Shown here: positions 36,245 through 45,611 of the stretch, in pieces
Layout: the number at the start of each line of letters is the position of its first letter
Position numbering within the stretch: position 1 is the stretch's first letter
Source: Muriicola sp. Z0-33
GTDB lineage: Bacteria; Bacteroidota; Bacteroidia; Flavobacteriales; Flavobacteriaceae
DNA: 64,000 nt
Reading direction: 5' to 3'
Assembly: GCF_026126425.1 (NCBI RefSeq)
Contig: NZ_JAFMPW010000007.1
Span: forward strand, 124,001 to 188,000
Position numbers and translations under genes: made by a program
The notes under the pieces: generated by a model
Told to the model about the DNA's origin: nothing
The model's database searches: none
What the model saw: only the letters and a program-made list of their open reading frames with translations

Positions 36245-38164
36245 TTATTTAGATTTAAAAACTTCTTCAAACTTGTCCAATACTTTTTCCCCGGCTTTTT
36301 TAACCAGGTCCTCACCGGTTTCTTTGGCCATTTTAAATACCTCAGATTCGGTATCCAGAATGTCCTCAGGAATGTTGGCGTAGATATAATTATCGTTAAT
36401 CATGGGCTCCCATGGGAGTACCAGCTTTTTCTCGGTCTTATGATTGAGGATCAAACGGTATACATAACCGTTGGTATCCCTATCCAGAAAGATCTTTTGA
36501 GCAATTATGGGTTCTCCTTTTTGGGTAGAGAGTTGAATGTTCGACTCCTTTTCTTCACCAAATTGCTTATACCTTATTTGAGCCGTAACCCTGGTGATAT
36601 CACTTCCCTGAAGTTCATCAATATCGGCTTCCAGTTCAATTGTCCTGGTAGTTACCGGAGGTTCTAAGGTTACCCCTTCCCAGGCACCTTTTTCCCATTT
36701 CGGATTTTTGGGATAAATATTACCTCCTCTCAGGCTCCACTGTGTTTGATATTCATAGGCAGTAGGATCCGTATCCTCACCTCGGGCGTAGGTTTTTACC
36801 CCTGTAATTCCGTTCTTCTCAACAAAGGCTTTATCTATGGTTAAATGGTCTTCGTAATCATTACCAGAACTTCTTTTTTTCCGCACATTTACAGTCACAT
36901 AATTTACAGCCTCGTCAAACATGTCTTTCGCTTCAAGATCTAGTACAAAACGGATATCTCTATGCTGAAAGAACGGGTCGTTTAGGTTTACGCTATAGAC
37001 ACATTTTGGATTGTCTTTTACTTGATTATACCAGCTTGCAAGATTACCAACTATCTGGTAGGGTTGCTTAACGGCAAGCCTCACTTCTTTAAGATCAATG
37101 ACCTGAGTCTTCCTATTAAATGATTTTTTAAGCAAAGAAGTTCTGAACTTATATCCGGCACCGCCCCTAATATTTGGGACACTTAGTGTATCTGCCAAAG
37201 TGGGGGTTCCCTGTTCTTCATTATTGGCAGTGGACTTTTCGGTAAATGCATTTAGAAAGTACTGGAAGAACGCTTCCCGAATCACATCTACTCTTTCGTC
37301 ATTTAAAGTTTCTTCCCATTCAAATCTGATTACTTCGCTCTCTCTGAGATAATCATAATGACTTCTTATTTCGTTGTAAGAACGATAGGTCTCGTTACAC
37401 AGAAATCCGCATCCCCGGTCTTTTTTTCTATATCCGGCTGAAATATTGTCGTATTCGCGTTCAAATTTTGACCAATCGAAGACGATTTTACCTTTCACCG
37501 CGGGAGTCTGAAGGGTAAAATAATAATCCAGAACTACCGAAAGATCTGTTATAGACTGTGCCCTTTCGAAGGTTGATGCCAATAACTGGGCCCCGTATTT
37601 ATCAAGCTGAGCCGCCGCCGCCACTTTTCCGCTCTCAATTAGTGGAGCTTTTCCAGAGGTAACTACTTTGGAGGTTCGCTCGTCATTTGATAAGGTTGCC
37701 GATAATATTTTAAAAGATTCTACTTTCTCATCTATTTGCATCGGTACACTTCCCATTAGTTTGGCGCCTTTAATTTTTGAACCCAGTTTTGCAGATAATT
37801 CATTTCTTTGTTCGGGTGTGAGTCCCCACTCCATAAGAAAATGAATAAGGCCTCCACCAATACCACCTTGATCTGCACGCTCCTCGGTGGTGAATTTCAT
37901 AAACAGAAATTCAGGAGTTCCGTCTGGTCTAGAACCGATTTTTAAACCGGTTGGCAGCATGTAATATTTATTGGTTTTTTGCCCAATTACCCGTGAACTC
38001 TGTCCATACAGGATTACTGATGTTCCGTCATCCAGTTTGATGTCTACTCGATTCTCTGAATCCAGTGCCTGGGACCTTATTGATGTAGTGGCGCATAGCA
38101 TCAATGCTAATACCAAAGTGCTCATCCACATTTTTCTTATTAAATTTTTTCTATGATTTTTCAT
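36245..38164 (-). CDS. Large exported protein, paralogous family member B
   Basis: 639 residues. Basic N-terminus and hydrophobic segment ending near S-I-R-S-Q (32). Family landmarks: Y-Y-M-L-P (67-71), T-P-E-F-L-F-M-K (83-90), G-G-G (103-105), G-S-V-P after residue 137, and G-K-A-P-L-I-E-S-G (171-179). A C-G-F-L-C cluster around residue 255 is specific to this member. The second half has the beta-strand pattern seen in the other members, with W-S-L-R-G-G and a final tail of about 60 residues rich in Glu and Lys. Cotranscribed with A, C, D and E. Function unknown. Confidence 0.78.
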   Translation of the reverse strand: MKNHRKNLIRKMWMSTLVLALMLCATTSIRSQALDSENRVDIKLDDGTSVILYGQSSRVIGQKTNKYYMLPTGLKIGSRPDGTPEFLFMKFTTEERADQGGIGGGLIHFLMEWGLTPEQRNELSAKLGSKIKGAKLMGSVPMQIDEKVESFKILSATLSNDERTSKVVTSGKAPLIESGKVAAAAQLDKYGAQLLASTFERAQSITDLSVVLDYYFTLQTPAVKGKIVFDWSKFEREYDNISAGYRKKDRGCGFLCNETYRSYNEIRSHYDYLRESEVIRFEWEETLNDERVDVIREAFFQYFLNAFTEKSTANNEEQGTPTLADTLSVPNIRGGAGYKFRTSLLKKSFNRKTQVIDLKEVRLAVKQPYQIVGNLASWYNQVKDNPKCVYSVNLNDPFFQHRDIRFVLDLEAKDMFDEAVNYVTVNVRKKRSSGNDYEDHLTIDKAFVEKNGITGVKTYARGEDTDPTAYEYQTQWSLRGGNIYPKNPKWEKGAWEGVTLEPPVTTRTIELEADIDELQGSDITRVTAQIRYKQFGEEKESNIQLSTQKGEPIIAQKIFLDRDTNGYVYRLILNHKTEKKLVLPWEPMINDNYIYANIPEDILDTESEVFKMAKETGEDLVKKAGEKVLDKFEEVFKSK

Positions 38165-38203
38165 GATTCTGATATTTGAGATTACTTATTTCTAATTCTA
38201 TTT

Positions 38204-39952
38204 TTAATTTTCAGGGAGTTCATCAACAAAAATGATCCCTGAACTGTCTGTATTATTATTGGTTAATCTGTTGCCATTATTGCCGATCCAGGTCATGGTA
38301 TATTTATATTCCCTGTTGCTGAGGGGCAGGGTGACTTCAAAAGCATTTTGATCCAGGTCGTCACCAGGTTTAAGCAGCTTTTGAGGATTCATTTTTTTTC
38401 CGAAAAAAGGATATTCCAACTGTACAACAACTGCCCTGTAGCCTTGCTCCAGTAATTGATCCATATCACCCGATAATTGAATACTGGTCCTTTCGAACGG
38501 GCTATAGAGATTAATCATAGAAGCTGATGCCATTTGCCAGTCTGTTTCGTAACTGGCACCTCCCTGAAATTGCCATATGGTTTTGTAGTCGTAATCGAGC
38601 CATTTAAGGCGGTCTTCATCTCCTTTAGACCCATAAGTGAGAGAAAACGGTTCTGCATTGTTTTGGTCAAATTGTAATTTATTCACTACCAGTGATCTAA
38701 TGGTTTCTTCTTCATTCTGATGTTTTTTACGCACCAATACAGTTACGTTATTTACCATTTTGTCAAATTCCTGATACAAGGTGCCATCTATACCAATGCG
38801 AACTTCCCGGAGTTGAAAGGCGTCGTCATCTATGATGATGATGTTAAAAATACTTTTGTCATTCCCGTATTTTTTGTAGAGATTGCCGATGTTGAAGGCG
38901 ATAAAGTGATGCCTTTCTACCGTGGATCTGGAATTGAAGTTCACCGTACTTTTGCCCGACTTCTTAATTTCTTTGTACTTATATGAAGCCTGAAAACCAA
39001 AACCTGAAGTAGCAAAGCCCGGTTCTTTTTTTTCACCAGAGCTACTCATTATTTGGCTCAACATTTCGGTTAAGGGATTATCATTTTCTTCATTATTTTC
39101 AGCCACCGGATCAAATAGCATTCCCAGCAGTTTGTCTAAAACGGTATTCATCATTTGGTCCATCTGCTCATCTTCCCCGTTGGTGGTGAGTTTAATGCTC
39201 TGATTTTTCATCAGGTCGTCCAATTCCAGTCCGGCCTGGGCACCGATAAACATATACCCTCCGGCTACCTGAGCTTCATGCCTTTTTTGAACTTCCGACC
39301 AATCTATTTCCAGTGTGGCGTCATAAGCATTACTAAGGCCTTCAAAGGTCAGATCAAATACTAATGATATATCGGGTGTCGCCATTTTAAAACTCTCGAA
39401 TAGTAGTTTAGAATCTTTGGCGTTCAACTCAAAAGAGAGCGCAATTTTATTGCCTTCCAATACGGGTGCTCTGCCCTTTATCATTAATTTTCTTCGCTGC
39501 CCTCCTTCTTCAGGATCAATTATGGAAGAGACTAGTGCATAAGTTCCTTCCTTAAAGATTACAGGACCTTTTAGCCTGGCCTTATTATTTCCGGTAACAT
39601 ATGCCAACTCATCACGGGTATTTTCCAATTGGGCCTCTGAAGTTTCATACAGTACCAAAAAGTGCAAAACACCACCACCTTTGGCTTGTAGAATACTGTT
39701 TCCATTTTCACTTTTCTCCGCCTCCATGTCTACATATCGCATATAGGAGAATTGAGGTTTGTTTCCTGCCATTCCCAGATTGCTCTCTGCTGGCAGATAG
39801 TAGTAAGCGTTAGGATCGTCCTTGGCTGGGAAGCACCATAAACCCTTTACTCTGACACCCTGATCCATAAGAATTTGGGCAAAGCCAATGGATGGCAGCA
39901 TAAGCAATAGGAGTACCCAAAGCCAGTTGTGTTTATTTAATTCGTTTTCCAT
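38204..39952 (-). CDS. Large exported protein, paralogous family member C
   Basis: 582 residues. Signal peptide ends near G-F-A-Q (26). Family landmarks: Y-Y-Y-L-P (50-54), K-P-Q-F-S-Y-M-R (65-72), G-G-G-V-L-H-F (92-98), L-K-G-P-V (127-131), G-R-A-P-V-L-E-G-N-K (160-169), then L-L-F-E-S-F-K and an I-K-L-T-T-N-G-E-D-E segment matching member A. Because it lacks large insertions, this member may be closest to the minimal full-length form of the family. Gap to member B is 39 bases, to D 17 bases. No enzyme motif seen. Confidence 0.78.
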   Translation of the reverse strand: MENELNKHNWLWVLLLLMLPSIGFAQILMDQGVRVKGLWCFPAKDDPNAYYYLPAESNLGMAGNKPQFSYMRYVDMEAEKSENGNSILQAKGGGVLHFLVLYETSEAQLENTRDELAYVTGNNKARLKGPVIFKEGTYALVSSIIDPEEGGQRRKLMIKGRAPVLEGNKIALSFELNAKDSKLLFESFKMATPDISLVFDLTFEGLSNAYDATLEIDWSEVQKRHEAQVAGGYMFIGAQAGLELDDLMKNQSIKLTTNGEDEQMDQMMNTVLDKLLGMLFDPVAENNEENDNPLTEMLSQIMSSSGEKKEPGFATSGFGFQASYKYKEIKKSGKSTVNFNSRSTVERHHFIAFNIGNLYKKYGNDKSIFNIIIIDDDAFQLREVRIGIDGTLYQEFDKMVNNVTVLVRKKHQNEEETIRSLVVNKLQFDQNNAEPFSLTYGSKGDEDRLKWLDYDYKTIWQFQGGASYETDWQMASASMINLYSPFERTSIQLSGDMDQLLEQGYRAVVVQLEYPFFGKKMNPQKLLKPGDDLDQNAFEVTLPLSNREYKYTMTWIGNNGNRLTNNNTDSSGIIFVDELPEN

Positions 39953-39969
39953 GATCTAATTTTTAACTA

Positions 39970-41748
39970 TTATTTGTTTGCGGTTTCCATATCCGGAGGA
40001 GTGAGCAATATGTAGCCTCGTTCCAGGTCCTGGTGCTTGCTTTTTATTTTATCTCCGTTTTTAGCATACCATACAGTTCTATAGGCCACATCACCGTCAA
40101 AATCATGAAATATTGCGGCCTTATTATTATTCTCCTCACCTTTAGCTCTTAGGGTTACAGATTTCACCATTCTGGTTTCCCCTAAAAAGTCGGCGGCAAA
40201 ATCCACGGCTACCGTAGCGATGTTATTTTCTGTTAGTAACTGTTTATCCAGGTCGATATCTACTTCTATTTTTTTGAATGGTGGAGAGATAACAATAGCC
40301 TTTTCATTGGCTTCTATCCACTGGTCACTCTGACCCACAAATTTGGATTCTCCACGGATACTCCATGAGACCTGATACTCATAATTGAACCAATCTTCAG
40401 ACGAAATGCCAAGTCTTGGAAAGGAAATGGATTTGTAAATTTTACCAGACTCTATGTCCTTAGCATTGAAGTAGAGTTGTTGGGTAAAGTCATCACGTTC
40501 TTCGCCGTATTTTTTTCGGAAGTTGATGGTTACGAAATTTACCAGGTCTTCAAAAGATTCTGCGAAGTCGCCATCAAGTTGAAAAATCACCTCTCCTTTC
40601 TCAAAATCTGTACTTATGAGATCTACAATGCGGAAGTATCTGGGATCCTCTTTAAAGTATTCGTGTAATCCGCCCAGGTTACCTGCAGTATAAAATGGCA
40701 CTTTTATAGAGGTAGATTCGCTTAGGTCTAATCTAAACCTATGCGCCTTTATATCTTTTCGTTTTTTTACAATATGCTGGATATCCGGAATGAACATACT
40801 GGCGGGGCCAAAAGCAAACCCACTGAGGATTCCTTTACCGGCTTTATCTTTAGTTTCTACCGGGGTTTCTTTCTCTGGTTGTTTAGACCAACCGGTTTCC
40901 GTGTCGAACATAATGTTGACAATTTTATCGGTCACGATTTGGAGTATATTCTTTAAATCGCTTTTTACGCCTAGTCCTTTAGTCCGATCCAGAGCAGTTA
41001 TTTTTATTGTTCCATTGGTGTACAGACTATCAATGGCATTACTTACTTCGTCATGCGTAAACAAAGTTTCTGTTTTAGAGACTTCACTAAAATGATCATA
41101 GACCATGTCCATTTCGGCTTCCACCACTACGTTATAAGCTTCAACAACGGCCTCATAGTAGCCATTAACCGCAACTGAAACATCAGAAGTAGGGCCTTTA
41201 AAGGTTTCCCAGAGTAGGGTGGCCCCGTCCTGGTTAAGTTTGGCTGCCAGAACAGCTTTGGACCCAGGAGTAAATGGGGCCCTGCCGCTGGTAATTATAT
41301 TTTGGGTGAAAGCATTCTTAGATAAGGTGTCTGTAAGTATAGAGGAAATAATACTAAAACCTCCAAGAGCTGCTTCCCCTTCTTTCATACTTTCCAATAG
41401 CGGAATGGGACCTTTTATTACGGCATCTCTGACTTTTGCCTGTAACTTTTTTTCAAGTTTTTGAAGCTCTTTGTCTTCCATTCGGAATTCAAAAAGAGCA
41501 TGGAAAAGCCCACCATTGTCTTTTTCTTCCTTTCCCACATATTTCATACATAGGAATTCGAAGTCTCCAGAATCATTGATAGCCAACCTGGGATAAGTGG
41601 GGATATAATAATACGTCAGGGAATCATTGTAATCCTGTAATAGTTGTACCTTATCTATGGTTAATCTGCCTTTGTCATAATGGACCTGGGCACTAACTAT
41701 AGTGCAAAAGGCAAAACACAATACTAAACTTTGTATTAAATTTTTCAT
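39970..41748 (-). CDS. Large exported protein, paralogous family member D
   Basis: 592 residues. Signal peptide ends at V-S-A-Q (21). Family landmarks: Y-Y-Y-I-P (46-50), F-E-F-L-C-M-K-Y (63-70), G-G-L-F-H-A-L-F (79-86), I-K-G-P-I (111-115), G-R-A-P-F-T-P-G (155-162), L-L-W-E-T-F-K, and G-T-I-K-I-T-A. C-terminus has V-A-Y-R-T-V-W-Y, the same strand as K-Y-T-M-T-W in member C, and the tail ends in Y-I-L-L-T-P-P. Two bases separate it from member E. Function unknown. Confidence 0.78.
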   Translation of the reverse strand: MKNLIQSLVLCFAFCTIVSAQVHYDKGRLTIDKVQLLQDYNDSLTYYYIPTYPRLAINDSGDFEFLCMKYVGKEEKDNGGLFHALFEFRMEDKELQKLEKKLQAKVRDAVIKGPIPLLESMKEGEAALGGFSIISSILTDTLSKNAFTQNIITSGRAPFTPGSKAVLAAKLNQDGATLLWETFKGPTSDVSVAVNGYYEAVVEAYNVVVEAEMDMVYDHFSEVSKTETLFTHDEVSNAIDSLYTNGTIKITALDRTKGLGVKSDLKNILQIVTDKIVNIMFDTETGWSKQPEKETPVETKDKAGKGILSGFAFGPASMFIPDIQHIVKKRKDIKAHRFRLDLSESTSIKVPFYTAGNLGGLHEYFKEDPRYFRIVDLISTDFEKGEVIFQLDGDFAESFEDLVNFVTINFRKKYGEERDDFTQQLYFNAKDIESGKIYKSISFPRLGISSEDWFNYEYQVSWSIRGESKFVGQSDQWIEANEKAIVISPPFKKIEVDIDLDKQLLTENNIATVAVDFAADFLGETRMVKSVTLRAKGEENNNKAAIFHDFDGDVAYRTVWYAKNGDKIKSKHQDLERGYILLTPPDMETANK

Positions 41749-41750
41749 CG

Positions 41751-42896
41751 TTATTCGGATTTGTAAAATGAGTTAAAATCTTTTTGCGAGCTGACGTCTA
41801 TGATGCCAGTCCAATTTTCTTTAAGCAGCCAGGTTCCTTCCATAACATCCCCGGATTCTGCCAATTCAATGACCCGGTAACGCAAGGGTTTATCCAGGCG
41901 TACGGCATATTCAAATTTTACGGCATGTGCATAGATGTCCGGGTTGGTTTTGGAGAAGTCTATCTCTGTTTTCACAGGACCCTTTCCCACTCCTTCAGCT
42001 TCGAGCTCCACGATCTTTCCCAAAAGATCTGGCCTGATGTTTTCCCTAAAATCGTAGCAATACACGTCTACGAGGCCGTACCTGGGAGAGAGAGTGCTCT
42101 CAAAACTGATTTCTGCAAGCAGATCTGGCCATAGTTCCAGGTCAACTGCTACTTGAAAAGCTCCGGCATTTATTAAGGCCTCTGTTTTTACTTCAGTAGA
42201 ATCTGTTGGCTGGGCGTTGAGTTGTTCAAAAACCTTTTCCAATTCCTCCGGCCCGTTAAATTGGTAACTTACCTCTTCATTGTAAGCGCCATGGATCCAT
42301 ATACCATAGGCTACACTCAAAAGTCCTTTTTCCTTTTTAAAACCATCCCATAGGACCTGAGAAGTAAATTTGTCTGGCCTGATAGTAAAGACTTTAGTAG
42401 TCCAAAGCGCTCCTCTCCTGTTCTTTGTGTTGCTGTTGTAGTTGCTGCGTATAGCTGTAGTACTATCAGCATCCAGATTACTATAAATTAGGGAGGCTTC
42501 CATTTTTTTGATAGGGGCAGGCAGCAATTTTATCTTAGTCCTACCAGCAGATTTTGTTTTTAGGCGCTCTCTTATTTCTTTGAGCGCTTCGTTGGTGATG
42601 CCGGCTTGTTTGATGGTAAATTGGATAGCACTGCTTTGTTTCCAGTCTTTCATGCCTCTGGCCCTGCTGGGAATATGTGTCATCTTTACAAATGAGAACT
42701 CTGGTTTGCCATCTGCGTCCCGGTCTAGCTCAAAACTGCTTGGGGCGTAGTAATATTTGTGCTGCAGATGTAGGTCTGCATAGACCGGCAGACCACCGAT
42801 AATCTCCTTAGAAGACAGGTCTGGTTGTGTTTTAACCTGCCAGGCGAGTACCAGGAACATTACAGTTACTATTCTTATTTTAAGATTGAATACCAT
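41751..42896 (-). CDS. Exported protein, short paralogous family member E
   Basis: 381 residues, about 200 shorter than members A-D. Signal peptide of the standard type (cleavage near V-K-T-Q, residue 24). It keeps K-Y-Y-Y-A-P (47-52), D-G-K-P-E-F-S-F-V-K (62-71), a Q-F-T-I-K segment in place of the G-G-G strand, and an L-W-D-G-F-K helix equivalent to L-W-E-S-F-K in A. The large middle region with I-K-I-T is missing. It may be an accessory or cap subunit if the family assembles; that is speculation. Located between D and the ricin-type protein, 19 bases from the latter. Confidence 0.75.
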   Translation of the reverse strand: MVFNLKIRIVTVMFLVLAWQVKTQPDLSSKEIIGGLPVYADLHLQHKYYYAPSSFELDRDADGKPEFSFVKMTHIPSRARGMKDWKQSSAIQFTIKQAGITNEALKEIRERLKTKSAGRTKIKLLPAPIKKMEASLIYSNLDADSTTAIRSNYNSNTKNRRGALWTTKVFTIRPDKFTSQVLWDGFKKEKGLLSVAYGIWIHGAYNEEVSYQFNGPEELEKVFEQLNAQPTDSTEVKTEALINAGAFQVAVDLELWPDLLAEISFESTLSPRYGLVDVYCYDFRENIRPDLLGKIVELEAEGVGKGPVKTEIDFSKTNPDIYAHAVKFEYAVRLDKPLRYRVIELAESGDVMEGTWLLKENWTGIIDVSSQKDFNSFYKSE

Positions 42897-42915
42897 AATT
42901 TGTGGACTTCAGCGT

Positions 42916-44922
42916 TTAGTTATTCTCATTACCTTCTTCTCCTTCATACTCTTCGTCATCTAGCTTGTCTGGCCAGGAATTGAAGTGCTCTTTTAGTTTC
43001 GCTTCCGAAAGCAATACTCTAAGCTCATCACCTTTGAGCCAATGTTCCATGGCATAGATCTCCCCATCTGGCATTACGAGTTCTACCTGGTATTTAAAGT
43101 CGGGCTGCTCCCCATTGTAGAGGTAAAGGATTGGAGATTTCAGATAATCGTTATCCGATTCTATTTCTATGGGGTCGTGAGTAGTAACTTCTCTTTGCTT
43201 CCCTGGATCTAGTTGTTTAGATTTCATACGCACCCAGATAAACTCGGCCCCTGTGGCTTTGAGCAGGTTTACAGACCTGAACTTGATCTCTTGTTTGGTA
43301 GCTGCAGTAACGCCCCCTGTGAGATTATTGAATATTTTTTGTGTGCAGGTCTCACATTCCAAAATCCGGTATTCCACAAAGGCTCTCAAGGGCTTTTTTA
43401 CTGCTCGTAGTTTGGGTGGCACTCTAAAGCCCACGGGTTTTTGAAATTTTAATTGATCGTTGGGCTGTAGGGTTTTCTTACCCAAATCAAAAGAAAAGAT
43501 ATAGGGCTTTATACCGCTATCATCTACGGTGGTTAATACATGAAGGTATTGCACCCTTATGGGGTATGGAGTTGGGTTTTGAATGGTGGACAGTGAGGGG
43601 AAGTCCACTTCAAAAGTACCATAGGTAGACTCGTCCATAATGCTGATATCTGCAGGGATACCTACATCACCTTCCTGGTCCTTATAATTGAAATTTACCG
43701 TAAATGATATCTTGTTTTGTAGTCCGGCACTTTTGAGCGCATCAATGTTATCGTCTGAAGTACTGAAATTCACTTCTATCTCATCACCAAAACTTGAAGA
43801 AGGAACTATGGAGATCTGATCTGCGTTAATATCAAAACCTGCACCCTCAAATTCGATTTCAGGGTCTTCTACCTGTAGAGGTCTCAGCTTCACATCAGGA
43901 TTGGGGAGTTCAGTACTCGTGAGAATCTCATTCAACATTTTGGTCATAAAGTTTTTTTCTGCTATGGTGATACCCGAGGTAAGTGTAGCGGATACTCTGG
44001 CACTTTTGTTTTCTGTTCCTTCAGAATTTCTACTGTAGTTAATTTGCAGATCGTGCTTCCCCATATCCTTATCCCACAGTAGGTGATAGGAGTTTGGGCG
44101 GTAGTAGAAAACCAGGGAACCCGGAGCCTTATCAACAAATAACTCTGCGTGTATCCTTGAAAATGAAGTAGATTCATTGGGATCGAACCGCTGGTCGAGA
44201 TCCGCATTTAAATCAATAAAAAGCTGTGCTACAGGTGCTTCTATATCTACCCCTTTGGCCGTTGGCCTTGCGGCAGTCTTGCGCCTATCTTCCATAGCTT
44301 TTGCCAGAACCTTGAGCAGGTTCTCATTAGATAAATTAAGATGGTAATTGTAATAAGGTAAATTGGTATTTGAGGAGGTGCTACTACCAGAAGTTTCGGA
44401 ACCCTTAGGATTTCTTATTATCACAGACTGAATTTTCTTGAATTTCCAACGTTGGGCGTTCCCACCATTATAATTCCACATCCAGATGGGGGTGCCGTCT
44501 TTTTCGCTTCCCCACTGCACATCCATATAGGTACCTTTTAGAGACTTTATATAATGATAGCCATCAGGTCCGGGCACAAATTGCCACTTGGTGTTGGGAT
44601 TACCCTTGCCCTGATAGAGTACGACCTTAGCTTTGGGTTGGTTAGATCTGTTTTGAACATGCAAGTACTTGCCAAGTACAGACTTGATATAGAAGTATTT
44701 TCCCCCGGCGGCTTCGAGTTTAAACTTTTGTGCATTACCACCATTATAGGGCCATAGATGTAAGGGGGTGCCATCTTTGGTACTACCCCATTGTACATCG
44801 AGGTATTTGCCACCTACTGCCGACTGTAAAAAGAATACGTCTCCGGCTTTTTGGGCATTTAAATTTGTGCTGATCAGGGCCAAAATGAGATAGCCCAGAG
44901 AATATAGAACAGTTTTTTTCAT
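42916..44922 (-). CDS. Exported protein with N-terminal ricin-type beta-trefoil
   Basis: 668 residues. Signal peptide ends at L-N-A-Q (24). Residues about 28-165 form a ricin-B-like beta-trefoil: three similar repeats, each with a K-Y-L/M-D/H-V-Q motif and a closing Q-K-F-K, T-K-W-Q-F or Q-R-W-K-F motif, and two of them with D-G-T-P. Such folds usually bind carbohydrate. The remaining 500 residues are unrecognised and contain a C-E-T-C motif and an acidic C-terminal tail rich in E, D, G and N. It shares the operon with the five-paralogue set, so it may target that set to a glycan surface. Confidence 0.8.
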   Translation of the reverse strand: MKKTVLYSLGYLILALISTNLNAQKAGDVFFLQSAVGGKYLDVQWGSTKDGTPLHLWPYNGGNAQKFKLEAAGGKYFYIKSVLGKYLHVQNRSNQPKAKVVLYQGKGNPNTKWQFVPGPDGYHYIKSLKGTYMDVQWGSEKDGTPIWMWNYNGGNAQRWKFKKIQSVIIRNPKGSETSGSSTSSNTNLPYYNYHLNLSNENLLKVLAKAMEDRRKTAARPTAKGVDIEAPVAQLFIDLNADLDQRFDPNESTSFSRIHAELFVDKAPGSLVFYYRPNSYHLLWDKDMGKHDLQINYSRNSEGTENKSARVSATLTSGITIAEKNFMTKMLNEILTSTELPNPDVKLRPLQVEDPEIEFEGAGFDINADQISIVPSSSFGDEIEVNFSTSDDNIDALKSAGLQNKISFTVNFNYKDQEGDVGIPADISIMDESTYGTFEVDFPSLSTIQNPTPYPIRVQYLHVLTTVDDSGIKPYIFSFDLGKKTLQPNDQLKFQKPVGFRVPPKLRAVKKPLRAFVEYRILECETCTQKIFNNLTGGVTAATKQEIKFRSVNLLKATGAEFIWVRMKSKQLDPGKQREVTTHDPIEIESDNDYLKSPILYLYNGEQPDFKYQVELVMPDGEIYAMEHWLKGDELRVLLSEAKLKEHFNSWPDKLDDEEYEGEEGNENN

Positions 44923-44937
44923 GATATTTCTTTTTAG

Positions 44938-45501
44938 TTATTGAGCGATAAATGTTCGGCGGGCATTGCCTACAGGTCTGAGTTGTACCTCTATGATCTG
45001 CGGGCTGCGATTAGAATTACTCGCTATATCAGAATTGTCGCCATCCGCAGTTTTTGGTGTCCACTGCTTTTTAAGTTTGTATACATAAGACATCCCCTTA
45101 AAGCGAAACATGCCGTTTGTAAATACCAATTCGATATAATCTGTGACACTTTCCCGGGTACCCGAGAGTTTTAAATCAGCGGATACTCTTATATTGCCCG
45201 AGCGGATTTTTTGGATATCTGCCGGAATCTCTAACATTCTAGAACCAGATTTGCTCAAGGCGAAGACCTTAAGATATTTTCCTTCATAACCCTCTAATTC
45301 GATTTTCAGGTCTACCTGATCATCTTTTTGGGAAACCAGAAGTACTTTTTGTACATCACCTTCCATCCCTTCCAGTTGTTTTGGTTTGGTACCTTTCTTC
45401 TTTTCACTTAGATTGGGCTCATATGCCAAAGCATTTTGAGCCTTAAGATCAGCGCCCATTAAAACCAGTATCAGAAGTGTAATTAGCTGTAAATTTTTCA
45501 T
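44938..45501 (-). CDS. Small exported protein of unknown family, first gene of the nine-gene operon
   Basis: 187 residues. Signal peptide ends near L-K-A-Q (22). The mature part is predicted to be beta-rich with a Lys-rich start (S-E-K-K-K-G-T-K-P-K), a central K-I-E-L-E-G-Y-E-G-K-Y-L-K-V strand pair and the end V-Q-L-R-P-V-G. No known domain recognised. It lies nearest the divergent promoter, 15 bases ahead of the ricin-type gene, so it would be the first product made when the operon is switched on. Confidence 0.75.
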   Translation of the reverse strand: MKNLQLITLLILVLMGADLKAQNALAYEPNLSEKKKGTKPKQLEGMEGDVQKVLLVSQKDDQVDLKIELEGYEGKYLKVFALSKSGSRMLEIPADIQKIRSGNIRVSADLKLSGTRESVTDYIELVFTNGMFRFKGMSYVYKLKKQWTPKTADGDNSDIASNSNRSPQIIEVQLRPVGNARRTFIAQ

Positions 45502-45611
45502 GCTACTATTTTTAGATTACACCCTTTTATGGGATAATGATTAAAAGGTTAACAAGCGATATGTTTTTTTTTTACATTTAAATGTTAACTTTTAACAGTG
45601 TCCCTACATTA
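45502..45611. promoter_or_regulatory. Divergent promoter region between exported-protein operon and sigma/anti-sigma operon
   Basis: The gap must hold promoters for both directions. Two GTTAAC palindromes (near 45549 and 45585) and a run of ten T are visible. I did not find a clear match to the Bacteroidota TTTG/TAnnTTTG promoter, which would fit use of an alternative sigma factor, possibly the adjacent one. Confidence 0.4.

Noticed and set aside
31389-45501. Contractile injection or type VI secretion system
   Set aside because: No sheath, tube, baseplate, spike or AAA+ ATPase gene is present; the products are exported through Sec signal peptides.
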